Source of the DNA: Centroberyx gerrardi
Taxonomy: Eukaryota; Chordata; Actinopteri; Beryciformes; Berycidae
Direction of reading: 5' to 3'
NCBI RefSeq assembly: GCF_048128805.1
Contig: NC_136016.1
Location: 18,374,176 to 18,438,175, forward strand
DNA length: 64,000 nucleotides
Shown: positions 25,780 to 36,500 of the stretch, one piece after another
How the letters are laid out: each line of letters begins with the position of its first letter
How positions within the stretch are numbered: the first letter of the stretch is position 1
Translations under genes and position numbers: made by a program
The notes under the pieces: generated by a model
What the model was told of the DNA's origin: nothing
The model's input: the letters and a program-made list of their open reading frames with translations, nothing else
Database searches by the model: none

Positions 25780-26735
25780 ATTTAAAGGTCCCATATTATC
25801 CAGTTGTCATGATTTGGTTTTCAAGTATATTATTGTTTGGGATAACAATAATGTTCTTTATGATGTTTTGTAAATAAATGTAGTTTTGTTAAAAGGGTAT
25901 TTACTGAATGAATTTGGAGACTAAGTCCTCACAGGCAGAACAGTCACAATACTGGACCCTGATTGGATGACAGTGCAGTTCTGTGTCAGTTCAAATTCTG
26001 CAAATTTGCATGCAGGGTTTGCACCATTCATGAATTGCATTGAGAATGCATGGTACATTCCAGTTCAATTCCTGGAGTTGGAATGGAATTGGAATGTCAC
26101 CCAGCTCTAAGGAAACAGAACTGGAATTGAATTGGAAAGACAGGAAACAGAATTGAATTCCATTAAATTCCACTTCTAAGAGAGTTATCAAATAAAAGAC
26201 AGTTAAACAAATCAGATACATTCAATCATAATGTATGTATTACAATTGCATGTTATGCATCAAACACCACCTGAAAGGTACCTTTCATTTAATCATTTTA
26301 TGACTATCAGTATTGATAATATATAACAGTATGTGTAATCTCAGATATGTGGTAAGAAAAAAAACAAAAAACCTGAATTTCCAATTCAATTCCAATTCTG
26401 TTTCCTGTAGGTTTTTTCAAATTACAATTACAATTCCTCAGTTGAATTGGAATTGATGGGTTTGTTCATGAATTGACTCCAACCCTGCTTGATTGATTGG
26501 AAGGATCTTAGTTTAGTGATGGGAGCCAATCAAGACCAAGTCCAGTTGTGATGCGTTGACTGGAGTTAGTCTGAAACTTCCTGTAGCAAAGGATGGATTT
26601 TTAAAAATGCAATAACTTTAAATTTAACCACTCAAACAAAACATAATGTTTAACAATGTCCACATGAAACCTTGGATCACATATATACATAAATAGAGGA
26701 AGATTTGAATTCCTATATTTGGCCCTTTTAATGCA
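25780..26735. mobile_element. MITE copy B, split by a nested insertion
   Basis: The left end reads TTAAAGGTCCCATATTAT and the right end ATTTGGCCCTTTTAA, imperfect inverted repeats bounded by TTAA, the target of piggyBac-type elements. The body matches the repeat at 11,206-11,510, but copy B is interrupted at about 26,004-26,487 by a second element whose own ends (GCAGGGTT... and ...AACCCTGC) are inverted. No transposase frame is present, so both are non-autonomous. Confidence 0.6.
26004..26487. mobile_element. Nested element inside the MITE
   Basis: About 480 bp rich in GAATTGGAATT-like words, bounded by inverted GCAGGGTT/AACCCTGC ends, and absent from the related repeat at 11,206-11,510. 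Superfamily is uncertain; a hAT-like non-autonomous element is possible. Confidence 0.5.
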
Positions 26736-28630
26736 GTAAAGAGTTGAAGGAAACATGACAGCCATGTATCTTATCTTGCCAGTACAATGCCGTCATCAGC
26801 ATCACCGAGCAAGTTTTTGACCGGTGACGAATAATCCTGTACTGTTCGCACGAGCGCCCCGAGCATCAAGTCTTTCTAAATAATTCAGATTGGAGTGATT
26901 AAGTCACCCCCAGTGAGTGACAGATGTAGGATTAACATGCTGGCCGGTGGTTGTGCTGAGCTCAGGCGTTGGGCCGCGGCACCGGCCGACAGTGGGATCA
27001 CTGAGGCTATGCTGGGGGCACTCGCCAAGTTTGGTTATGTAATAGGGCCTGGGCGGTGCGTGTCAGGCTCCATGTCAGGCTTCTGCATAAAGCACAAGTG
27101 AAGCTGTCAGGATTAGTGGCGCACAGGGTTAATGAGTGCATATGGACATGTGGGCGGATGTTGCATGAAAACATTGTTCCGCTGATTTTTCATTAGTGCG
27201 ACCGGCGGCTGTGGAACCCGGAATTTGACTTTGTACTGAAAGTGAGGCATGTTTCGAGAGCTGTGATGTCACACCCCTATACTGTCATGTTGGGATTAGA
27301 CGTCAAGAGATCCTGGATAATTAAGCACATGTGGGGGATAAGCTGTACTGCAACTGAGATAGATGCTATATAATCCCAAACACATGTCATTCAGATCAGG
27401 TGGGTAGACTGTGATTTCAGTGACTAATAATTTTCATCAGGTAGAATCCAACAGTAATTTTTTTGGCATCCATCCATCTATCCAGCTGGGGTTAAGACAA
27501 GGCTCCAAGATGAAAAGCTGTTGCAGGTGCTCTATTTGTTGTAAGGTTTTGTCAACAAGGTAAGTAAAAAATGCCTGAGAGCGATAATTTTCTTCGGATA
27601 CTAGCTGTTTCCTACCTATCCTTCAGGCAGAAAAGGCTGAAATTCAATAATGGTCTATTAGCAGTCGTCTGTACCCCAGAGCTGTGAGTGTCACTGGTGC
27701 ACCAGCCTCTCCCTTCACACTCATGGCCCCTGCAAATAAAACCTATTAATTACCATATGGAGGCTGTTGCCACGTAACCCGCCGGCCAGGGAAAAATAGC
27801 CTGCAGCTGGGGAGCAAACCAGACGCAACCTAAACACAGAAACCAACTCACACCAATGCTTGATTCTCTCCCATTTCTCCTTTCCTTCATTTTGGAGGCT
27901 GTCATTTGGTTTTTACAGAAAAACAAAAAATAAAAATTAAGCATTTTTGTGTCTCTGTTCAAGGCTTTTCTCAAAGGGTTTCGGTGATTTTGTCTTACGT
28001 CATCCTGATATTTTGTCTAAATTACGTAACAGCAAGGATGACACCCAAGATCCCCTGGGAATGCCCCTTCTGCGGCTCCCAGGAACACTTGATTGAGCCA
28101 GCTGGGGCCTGGACTCACACTTCTGTTCACATGCTATGAAACAAGAAGCGTTACAATGAAGAGTAAAGACTATGGGAGCCGTTCAGAGGATGCATAGAAG
28201 TGTCCTGGCCGTGCGCTCTGCCAGCCAGCCCATACAGTCCAGTTAATTAACCTTGGAACGTTCTCCCTGTAGCCTGCGCTCTTGATGACAGTAAAATGAG
28301 GGGAAATCATGTTGAAGGAGCTATATAAAGCTCTTCAGTGTCAAGCTGCATGTGGCTCTCTGGCCACCACTTTCACTGCTAAAAGTACTCCCTATTAGTT
28401 ACTGTGATGGTACCACTGAATAAGAGATACTTCAGCCTGAGCTCTTTGCTGTTGCTACGTCGTTTCTGCTGTGGGAATACTATCTACTATCTACTACTAT
28501 CTACTTCAAAAACAAACATACAGAAATATGTAACTTATCCCATTGTGTAACAAATAAGTTTACGACTATAAAAAGGGAATGGATGGCCACATTTTTCTTA
28601 TGTCATGGATCACAATAAATGGTCAAAATT
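26736..28630. other. Intergenic DNA, nothing recognised
   Basis: No coding gene. The block at about 26,800-27,400 has higher GC, no simple repeats and several short palindromic words, and may be conserved noncoding DNA. The remainder is AT-rich. Confidence 0.35.
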
Positions 28631-28633
28631 GGA

Positions 28634-28815
28634 TTCAATTCAATTCAGTTTAATTCAATTCAATTCAATTCAATTCGGTTCGGTTCGGTTCGGTTCGGTT
28701 CGGTTCGGTTCAGTTCGGTTCGGTTCAGTTCAGTTCAGTTCAGTTCAATTCAATTCAATTCAATTCATTTCAATTCGGTTTGGTTCGGTTCGGTTCAATT
28801 TAATTCAATTCAAAT
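28634..28815. repeat. (TTCAA/TTCGG/TTCAG)n pentanucleotide array
   Basis: About 36 pentamers in blocks: TTCAA-type, then TTCGG, then TTCAG, then TTCAA, a short TTCGG block and TTCAA again. The ordered sub-blocks show local amplification of variants. The array abuts a LINE-tail-like sequence on its right (TTGTCATTTGATCTTACATA), so it probably arose from the tandem tail of a retrotransposon. ORFs of Ile-Gln-Phe-Asn-Ser repeats here are artefacts. Confidence 0.9.
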
Positions 28816-29870
28816 TTGTCATTTGATCTTACATAAGTGCACAGACGAGTAAAAGTGAGGTGATACAAAACAAAATAATGCACAAGACAACACAGTGCAA
28901 TGATGCAATGGTAGAAAACTAGACATTACATACAAAACATAATGTAGTAATCAGAATTCAAGCATTACAATATTAAAATCAGTAGTAATACCAAGTGATG
29001 CAAAGTAAGTCAAGTGTTTCAGGATAACAGAATCACAGCATTTGGGTATTAATCAGCAAGTATAATGGGCTGCATGGGAGTCCAGCATGTAGGTGTAAAG
29101 TGACTAATGCATAGTATTCAAGTACTGCAGTATCAACAGATACACAGTTAATAAGTAACTGGCACACAGTGAAGTTTACAGTACGTTTTTCTACACAGTT
29201 AAAGACCCCATGAAACGGCATCTTTACTTCCTTGATTTGATGCAGTTCCTGTTGAAACAGGATGTTGGGGCGGGACATAATGCAGTGAGGGATCATTCAA
29301 AAGTCTAAACCAGTGGAATATGAGTCAGGGCGAGAAAGGCAGTTTTATTTGATGGGAGGGGGCAGGACTGTTAAAAAAACTGTGACGATTTTATTGGTAG
29401 GAATCTATATTTACACCTACTGGTGCAGCATGAGGTCACTGTTAAAGATACTCTATTTTCCTGGAAGTAAAAGCAATGGGAGTTTATTTCATGGGGACTT
29501 TAAGTTTTTCTATCTGGTGCCTCAGATAGAAATAATGTTGCTGGCAGTGGGTTATACAGTAGGGGGTAAAGTTCAGTTAAATTCACCGGGATGTGCTTCA
29601 GAGAGTCCTGTTATTCTTACTTTTACCTTATTCTCACTGCTTGGGGGCTAAAAAAAAAAAAAACTGTTGCTGAGTTTACTGGTGCTGAACCAACTGCTGC
29701 GGTACTGTTTACCGTTTTAAACACATGGCTGGGCCGGGCCGCTAATGATGCTGTGAGCCTTCCTGTCACACCACTTGTTGTAAATGTCCTGTGTGGGTGG
29801 GAGTGATGACACAGTGATGTATTGAGCTACAGCTAAACCTTAACACAAGGATACTGTATCAGTTGATTCT
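28816..29870. other. Intergenic DNA following a LINE tail
   Basis: The first 200 bp or so resemble an inverted retrotransposon 3' tail next to the pentamer array. The rest has no recognisable gene; a 112-codon ORF at 29,313-29,651 lacks homology that I know. Confidence 0.4.
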
Positions 29871-29875
29871 ATCTT

Positions 29876-30257
29876 TAAAGCTGCAATAGGCAAGATTTTT
29901 TTATGTGGAAAAAACCCCTGAGTGGCGCTGCAATAGAGAAGAGCGTCCCATCCCCTCTAATTGAAATGCCATAGATTTGCCCTTTGCCCAAATTAAATTG
30001 CGGTGTCGGATATAGACACTTGGCCACCCACAGGAAGTGATAATCGAAACTTAAGACTGAAATACAAACTGATTCCTAAACAGAAGCAGGAGCAAGAATA
30101 CGCTGTAGAGGACAGACAGTTAAAGACATACTGCCACTTTACCCAATGCAATCTTTGAAGGGTGGTTTCAATAACCTGCTATGATAATGCAAAAAAAAAA
30201 ATGTACAATAAGAACGTGAAAAGTTCCTTTATCTATCCAATTAATTTGATGTCAAAG
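29876..30257. mobile_element. MITE-like repeat, family C copy 1
   Basis: Starts AAAGCTGCAATAGGCAAG, shares AGAGAAGAGCGTCCCATCCCC and GAAATACAAA with the next element, and its right part (about 30,150-30,240) recurs inverted at about 36,235-36,350 in a med24 intron. No ORF. Confidence 0.6.
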
Positions 30258-30697
30258 TTAAAGCTGCACTAGGCAGCTGTCTTATCAGCCTAAATCACAG
30301 AGTGGGGCTGCAGCAGAGAAGAGCGTCCCATCCCCAGTGATTTTAGACTGTAGTTTCACCCCATTTGCCTGAATGAAATCCGGGTGTCGGGTTTGGTCAC
30401 TTCTCTGCCTACAGAAAGTGACAAATCGAAATATCAGAGTGAAATACAAAGCAGTGAGGAGCGCTCCGTCCAGAGAAAGCTGGACTCACCAACATTATCT
30501 GTTCCCTCTCTCATCCCTTTGGTTTCCTTTGGTGTAAAGCATCACAGACCGGCGGGGTTGGTAAACATGAGCAGTGTGTTGAGTGCAGTTTACTGACATC
30601 ACCTTACATGATTTCTGGGTAATGAAGTTCCCAGATAATGAGGTACCTCTCATTCTCGCCATTTGGAACTGACAGTGTGCAAAGCTGCTTAGTGTAA
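30258..30697. mobile_element. MITE-like repeat, family C copy 2
   Basis: Starts TTAAAGCTGCACTAGGCAGC and ends in an imperfect inverted version (AAGCTGCTTAGTGTAACTT). It sits directly behind copy 1 in the same orientation. Non-coding. Confidence 0.6.
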
Positions 30698-31771
30698 CTT
30701 CAACATTAGACTTCTTTTCAACCAAACATTCACCTGTATTCCCTTGATCATCATCATCAGCTGCACTGGTGTCTGTGTCCCCCCCCCTGTCAAACCCACG
30801 GTCCCTTCCAGCAGGGTGAAGGCACGGACGGATGGGGAAGGAGGCTGCCGTCTGGAGCCGCCGCCGCCGAGCGAGTGCAGCTTTAAGGAAACGCTTTACA
30901 CATTATGCGCCTTATCTCCTCTCCGTTACAGTAGGTGCCTCAAGTCTGCCCTGATTCATAATGCAGCATGAATGGACAACCTGGGGGGACGTGAGGGGGC
31001 CACACTCATTTCCTGGCTCTCAACCTTCATAATTACCTCTCCGTGCCCAACGGCCCTCAATGTGTTTAAGAGAGGGAGAGAGAGAGAAAGAAAGAGCGAG
31101 AGAGGGAAGTTATGTAGAAGAATAGAATACTGTAATAGATATACTACAACAGAACAGAGATACAAGCCTTAAAATAGCAGCTATTTGCAGCGTTCTGTGA
31201 ACAAATTTCTATCGTCATGAAGGTTATCCCCTCCCCTGTACATGCAGATTTCTTAAAAAAGAATAGGATAGAGACTCCATCTGTTAGAAATCACAAACCT
31301 GACAGAAAGGCCTTACCACATATCCCTGGCTTGGTTTGTCTATTTGTCTACTGGTAATGTTATGTTGATTGTAAAAATCTATTCATTCTGTTATTTAGTG
31401 TTTCTTTAGGTGTTAATCTCCCTACCTTAACTATATGTTGCTTAATAGAACTTGGATGCATTACTAAGATGTAAGTTTAAAAACCCTTATTGTTTGAATA
31501 GTAATTGAGAGACTTATTGTGTTTGAATAGTAATAGAGACATTACTTTTTCTTTGTTAAAGGCTGGTTATTTATGTTGTATATGCTGTGTTGCAGAAAAC
31601 CATCCATACATCCTTCCACCTACCAAACCATCTGTATTATCACTCTTTCATCAATTAAAGGGATGAGAATGCTATCTTTGGGTCCTTGTGTTTTTAATGG
31701 TCATACTGGTGTCAAGGCTTTAGTTAGAACAATCCAGGTACTCCATCTGCTTCCCCATCATCTAGCTCTGT
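30698..31771. other. Intergenic DNA, nothing recognised
   Basis: No gene. A GC-rich patch at about 30,780-30,890 and a short purine tract at about 31,069-31,105 are the only notable features. Confidence 0.4.
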
Positions 31772-31779
31772 TATAAAAG
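31772..31779 (+). promoter_or_regulatory. TATA-box-like TATAAAAG
   Basis: A canonical TATAAAAG sits just upstream of a (GA)n array and a GC-richer block. If used, the transcript would soon meet an 11-codon ORF (ATG near 31,849). No larger gene follows before med24, so the site may be fortuitous or serve a noncoding RNA. Confidence 0.2.
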
Positions 31780-31787
31780 GATTGACG

Positions 31788-31790
<3 letters not shown>

Positions 31791-31833
<43 letters not shown>
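31791..31833. repeat. (GA)n microsatellite
   Basis: Perfect GA array of about 21 units. Confidence 0.95.
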
Positions 31834-31839
<6 letters not shown>

Positions 31840-32017
31840 TCGGCAGCATGGACTCCTCTGTGCCGGGTCTGGTCCGGCGGTGAAGTCATGAGAACAGACT
31901 CGGAGCTGTGTGTACAGTCTCTCTGGTCTCCCTGGGGGTAGACTCGAATCTGTCAGCGCCCTTCTCTAATGCAGCTCTCAGTGGGAGGGAACGGGGATAG
32001 GATCCTTCTCCCCTAAT

Positions 32018-32059
32018 ACCCCCCCCCCCGCCCTCCCCTCCCCTCCCTCCCCTCCCTCC
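32018..32059. repeat. C-rich polypyrimidine tract
   Basis: A run of C followed by CCCTCCCCTCCCCTCCCTCC-type sequence. The minus strand could form a G-quadruplex and the plus strand an i-motif. Confidence 0.8.
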
Positions 32060-32549
32060 TTTATATCCCCACCCATCCATCCCTCTACCTAGCCCATGCC
32101 AGCACGTATGGTGTCTCGCTGGCTGGCATCACCCTGTCCCAGGACACGGACCCTGCCCCGGCCAGGACGGCGTCTCCAGTGTCAGGCAGAATGAAGGCCT
32201 TTGTTGCGCGGACTCAATACAGGACCTTCGCTCACAAAAAAAAGTAGCTGGATCAGGCTTTGGTTGGTAGTGACAGAGAGCTGAGTGCAAAACTGGAAAG
32301 TAGTTATTTATAACTACCCTAGAGACTGCGCTTGAGTAGATTTTACAGACTAACGCTGCCTTTACGCCTGCTTTGAACTGAATGTGTTGTGTGTTTTATT
32401 TTTGGAAATGAGAAGTCAGTACAAATGAGGTATTATGAGGTAAAACAGACAGTATTTTACCTCCCATGATTGATAAGGAACCATTCCCAAACCCTGCACT
32501 GACTCTGACCCATCACATTATTAGCAAATGGCCATGCCAAAAGGGATAT

Positions 32550-32550
<1 letters not shown>

Positions 32551-32600
<50 letters not shown>
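32551..32600. repeat. (CTAT)n microsatellite
   Basis: About twelve perfect tetramers. Confidence 0.95.
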
Positions 32601-33042
32601 GTGTTAATGGTTTTCTCTTAAAAGTAACTAATCTCTAGTCACTGAGGACTGCAAAACTGAATGGTGTGATTACATAAGAGGTTGATGCTTTTCACTGTAT
32701 GGCATGTAATAGATGATTAAACCAAATTAAGATGAAACTAATTTACTTAGACTTAAAATAATACTAATAAACTTATATTGTTACCAGACTGTAGGACTTG
32801 ATAGGATGCATTTTGTCTGTGGGGGATAATGACTAGCTACATAAAGAGGGTGTTTTTCTGTAAAACATAAATTCACAGATGGTTGGGACACTGAAACATG
32901 ACAAACTCATAATTTTAGGTAGTTTGATGTTTTATTTTAATGTACTGGGTTCAATATTACATTCTGTAGGATAGCAGTGTGTTTTACTTTTCCCCTCACG
33001 TTACATGCAGTGTGGTCCAGCTTTGATTCAAAGTTTGAAGAG

Positions 33043-33057
33043 AGTGCCATCTAGTGG
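33043..33057 (-). promoter_or_regulatory. CTCF-like site upstream of med24
   Basis: Read on the minus strand the site is CCACTAGATGGCACT, a close match to the CTCF core consensus. It lies about 50 bp upstream of the first CCAAT box of the med24 promoter. Confidence 0.55.
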
Positions 33058-33094
33058 TAGCATTCATTATTTTGCATCTCAGTAGCGGTTTCCC

Positions 33095-33180
33095 TGTCTG
33101 ACCAATCCGCGGACGGAATACTCAATCCTCGTTCGCCTGGCCAATCAGCGCTTACGACATTTAAAACAAAGATGGCGCTA
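33095..33180 (+). promoter_or_regulatory. med24: med24 promoter (CCAAT boxes, YY1-like site)
   Basis: Two CCAAT boxes (33,102-33,106 and 33,141-33,145, the second in GGCCAATCAGCG) are followed by AAAGATGGCGC (about 33,168-33,178). The latter is the YY1-type element that often sits just downstream of the start site in TATA-less housekeeping promoters. The layout fits a constitutively expressed Mediator subunit. Confidence 0.6.
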
Positions 33181-33246
33181 CTTGCATTGTAAACCAGAAA
33201 ATCTGTAAACAAATATTTTCCTATTTTGAAATACTGCAGGCGTCAG
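33165..33246 (+). other. med24: med24 noncoding exon 1
   Basis: Runs from near the YY1-like element to a consensus donor (GCGTCAG followed by GTAAGT at 33,247). It contains a six-codon upstream ORF (ATG at 33,172, stop ending 33,192) that would be translated only if transcription starts 5' of the YY1 site. The exact start is unknown. Confidence 0.5.
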
Positions 33247-33495
33247 GTAAGTAGCAGATTTGATGAACACCTACATTGATTTGATTTAGTTTTATTACCG
33301 TCTCATTCATCTGTTTTTGCGCTCTACTTAGCTAACTTAACGTTAATTAATCGATGAATGGCATCGGCAGCTAACAGTTACCATTGCCAGCTAACGTTAG
33401 CCAGCTAATAACTATAAAGAGTAGTAAAAGTTAGAAAGTTACCGCGAAATAATGGCTTTGTGCAGTAAGTTAGCTTGTAAAGGATTCATTTATTG

Positions 33496-33498
<3 letters not shown>

Positions 33499-33540
<42 letters not shown>
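33499..33540 (+). repeat. (TG)n next to the med24 exon 2 acceptor
   Basis: About 21 TG units end only 10 nt before the splice acceptor TTCCTTCCAG of the exon that carries the start codon. The tract thus takes the place of part of the usual polypyrimidine tract. Confidence 0.95.
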
Positions 33541-33542
<2 letters not shown>

Positions 33543-33551
33543 CCTTCCAGG

Positions 33552-36500
33552 ATGAAGGTGGTCAATTTGAAACAAGCCATTCTGCAGGCTTGGAAGGAGA
33601 GATGGAGTGACTTTCAGTGGGCCATCAACATCAAGAAAAACTTTCCCAAGGGAGCCACATGGGACTATCTTAACCTGTCAGGTCAGAGAAGAGACAGCAT
33701 ATAATGATTTGACATTACATCAGTATGGTCAGTTACCTTTTTCTCAGTCAGGTTGATGTACATGCTGTGTGTTGTTTGTGTATTGCAGAGGCTCTTATGG
33801 AGCAGGCGTTGATCGGCCCCTCTCCTAACCCTCTGATCCTCTCCTACCTCAAATATGCCATAAGTTCCCAGGTGAGAAGAAATGCCTCATGAAAAATGTT
33901 GCAATCGTGTTTGTTTGCAGTGTGTCAAACAGTAATTATGTGCATGTGTTATGGAATCTGATGCCATGACTTGCTGCGTGTTAAAGTTGTAAACATCATC
34001 CTCTCTCTCTCCCTAGATGGTGTCTTACTCCAGTGTGCTCACAGCCATCAGCAAGGTAATAATAATACGCTTGACAACAGTTATGAATGTCTGCTTTCTA
34101 CAAAATATAAGCTGGAGAGTTTTTCAATAAATGTGTCTCTTTTCCTGTAGTTTGATGATTTTTCTCGGGAGCTGTGTGTTAAGGCCCTGTTGGAGATAAT
34201 GGACATGTTCTGCCACCGTCTCAGGTACGTTAATTTATCCAAATCACTTTAGTCCTCCTTTTAATGACTCATTAATTTAATGTACTTTCCACGCTTATAA
34301 CACCTGCATCCCACATCGAACACTGTATCCAACTGTGAAATCAATTAATATTATCAACCAGGTAGAGCAACCTTGCAGGAATAAAAATCATGCCTAATAA
34401 CAGAAACACAGAGCCTATTTTAATTGCATAAATATTAATACTATATTTTCATGCCCTAATGTTTAAAACATGTGCTTACCATGCCCTAATAGACACAGAG
34501 CATAAATCTTAAATCACAACTCGTAAAACTTTAAATCAGTTCTTGAAATCCATTTTACGAAGCAATTGTTAGAGAATTTTATATAACATTGTTTTTATGT
34601 AATGTTTTCTTTTCTCTTTTCCACTTGTTGCTTGTTTTCCACATGTTGTCCTTATGCACTGTAAAGTGCTTTATAAACTTTGTTTTTGAAAAGCTGTTGT
34701 ACAAATGAAGTTTCATTATTATGACATTGTAGCCTCCTATATGAGCTAACTCTGATCTCTAACCCTGTAGCTGCCATGGGAAGGCGGAGGAGTGCATCGG
34801 GCTGTGCCGGGCCCTGCTGGGCGTGGTGGTGTGGCTGCTGCAGGGCTGCGCCTGGTACTGTGAGAGGCTGAGGGAGCTGGGCCCGTCCGCCAGCACAGAG
34901 GCCAGTCTGAGGGCCTGCCAGGAGCGGCTGAACACCCTGATGAACAGCACCAAGAACAGAGCACTGGTCCACATCGCCAGGCTGGAGGAGCAAGGTATCA
35001 GGGTTTTGTGTGTGTGTGTGTGTGTATACGTGGGATTGTGCACCGCGCATTAGTACTAGAACAATGCATCGGTTTGTTGATATAGCAGGCCAATATTAGC
35101 CTTTTTTAAAATATCAGATATCGGCCAGTCAATGTGATAGAGGTTAATCCCTGACCACAGCTGCATAAAAATAGTCTGTAAAACCTGAAAAGAAATTTTC
35201 TTTTCTTTACACATTTTATTTATTCATGTAAATGTTCAATTATGTGTTTAGGTCTTAATTTAAGGCAGTAATATATCCCAGAGTTTCCTTGCCATTTAAT
35301 TGGATGGATCACCCTGCCTCAAAGAGCTGCTAATTTTTAAAGATTTTCATTAGTGAGTTTTATTGTCACATGATGATCTAAATGCTGTTTCAGAGGCTTT
35401 TCTAACCTGCCAGGAGTAACATTCTGGGGGAAACACTGAATACTTGGATTTTTTTGGCATAAAAATTGTCAAATTTGAAATATTTTGAATATCGGCTATT
35501 GGCAGCTTCAATACAAAAATATCGCTATCGGCCTTAAAAAATCCATATTGGTCAAACCCTACTGTGCATGTTTGTTAAGAGAGTCTTAAACTGTTTTGCT
35601 GGTATTCCCCCTGCAGGTTCCTGGAGCAACGTGGAGCAAGCAATGCTGAAAGTGACAGAAAGCGTCGGCAGTGTATCTAATCAGACACTGAGAACTAAAC
35701 TGGAGGAGAACGTGTCGTTGGTGAAGGGGTGAGGATTCCCACCTCGTATTCCTAATTTTTGATTTCGTCATATTATTGAACTTTTGTATGGAGCTGTTCC
35801 ACCTGAACTTGCCATTGTATTCATTCAAAGAGCATCAAAAGCCGTGTGCCCAGTGCTAACTCTTCACTCTTCCTTCAGTATCCCCCTGATGCTGTCGGTG
35901 CAGTGTGACCCCCCGCTCCACGCCTCCTTCCCATCAGTCCATGCCTTCATCATGCTGGAGGGGACCATGAATTTGACAGGGGAGACACAGCCACTGGTGG
36001 AGCAGCTGATGATGATCAAGAGAATGCAGGTGAATATTTGGCTACAGAGAAGTCTAATGTCAAAGCTGCACTAGGCAACTTACGATTACGATACGATGCA
36101 ACTTCAATCCCCTGGGAACAATTCCATCTCAGGCTGCAGTTCAAGTGCTTCAAAGTTGACAAGTCACTATGTGATTTAAGCTGATAAAACGGCTGGAATT
36201 TTACATAAAAATCTTGCCTAGTGCACATTTAACTTGTCTGATACATTTGGTAGATGAAGGAACTAAGACCTTTTCACTTGCTTATTGTAAAATGTTCTGC
36301 AGTATCACAGCAGGTTATTGAAACCACCTTTTCGAAGATTGCATTGGAGAAAGTTTTGGTTTTAAATTAGTTTTTCCTCCTTTTTTTTCCCCCACCTGCG
36401 AAATATAAGGTGGTAGTCAATAGTTCTTCCATTTTTAATGTTTTTTAAAGCGTCAGTACTTCTGAAATTGTCTGTCCTCCACAGCGTATTCCCGCTCCTC

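Noticed and set aside
28605-28852. Ile-Gln-Phe-Asn-Ser repeat protein
   Set aside because: A pentanucleotide satellite gives this in any open frame; there is no other coding evidence.
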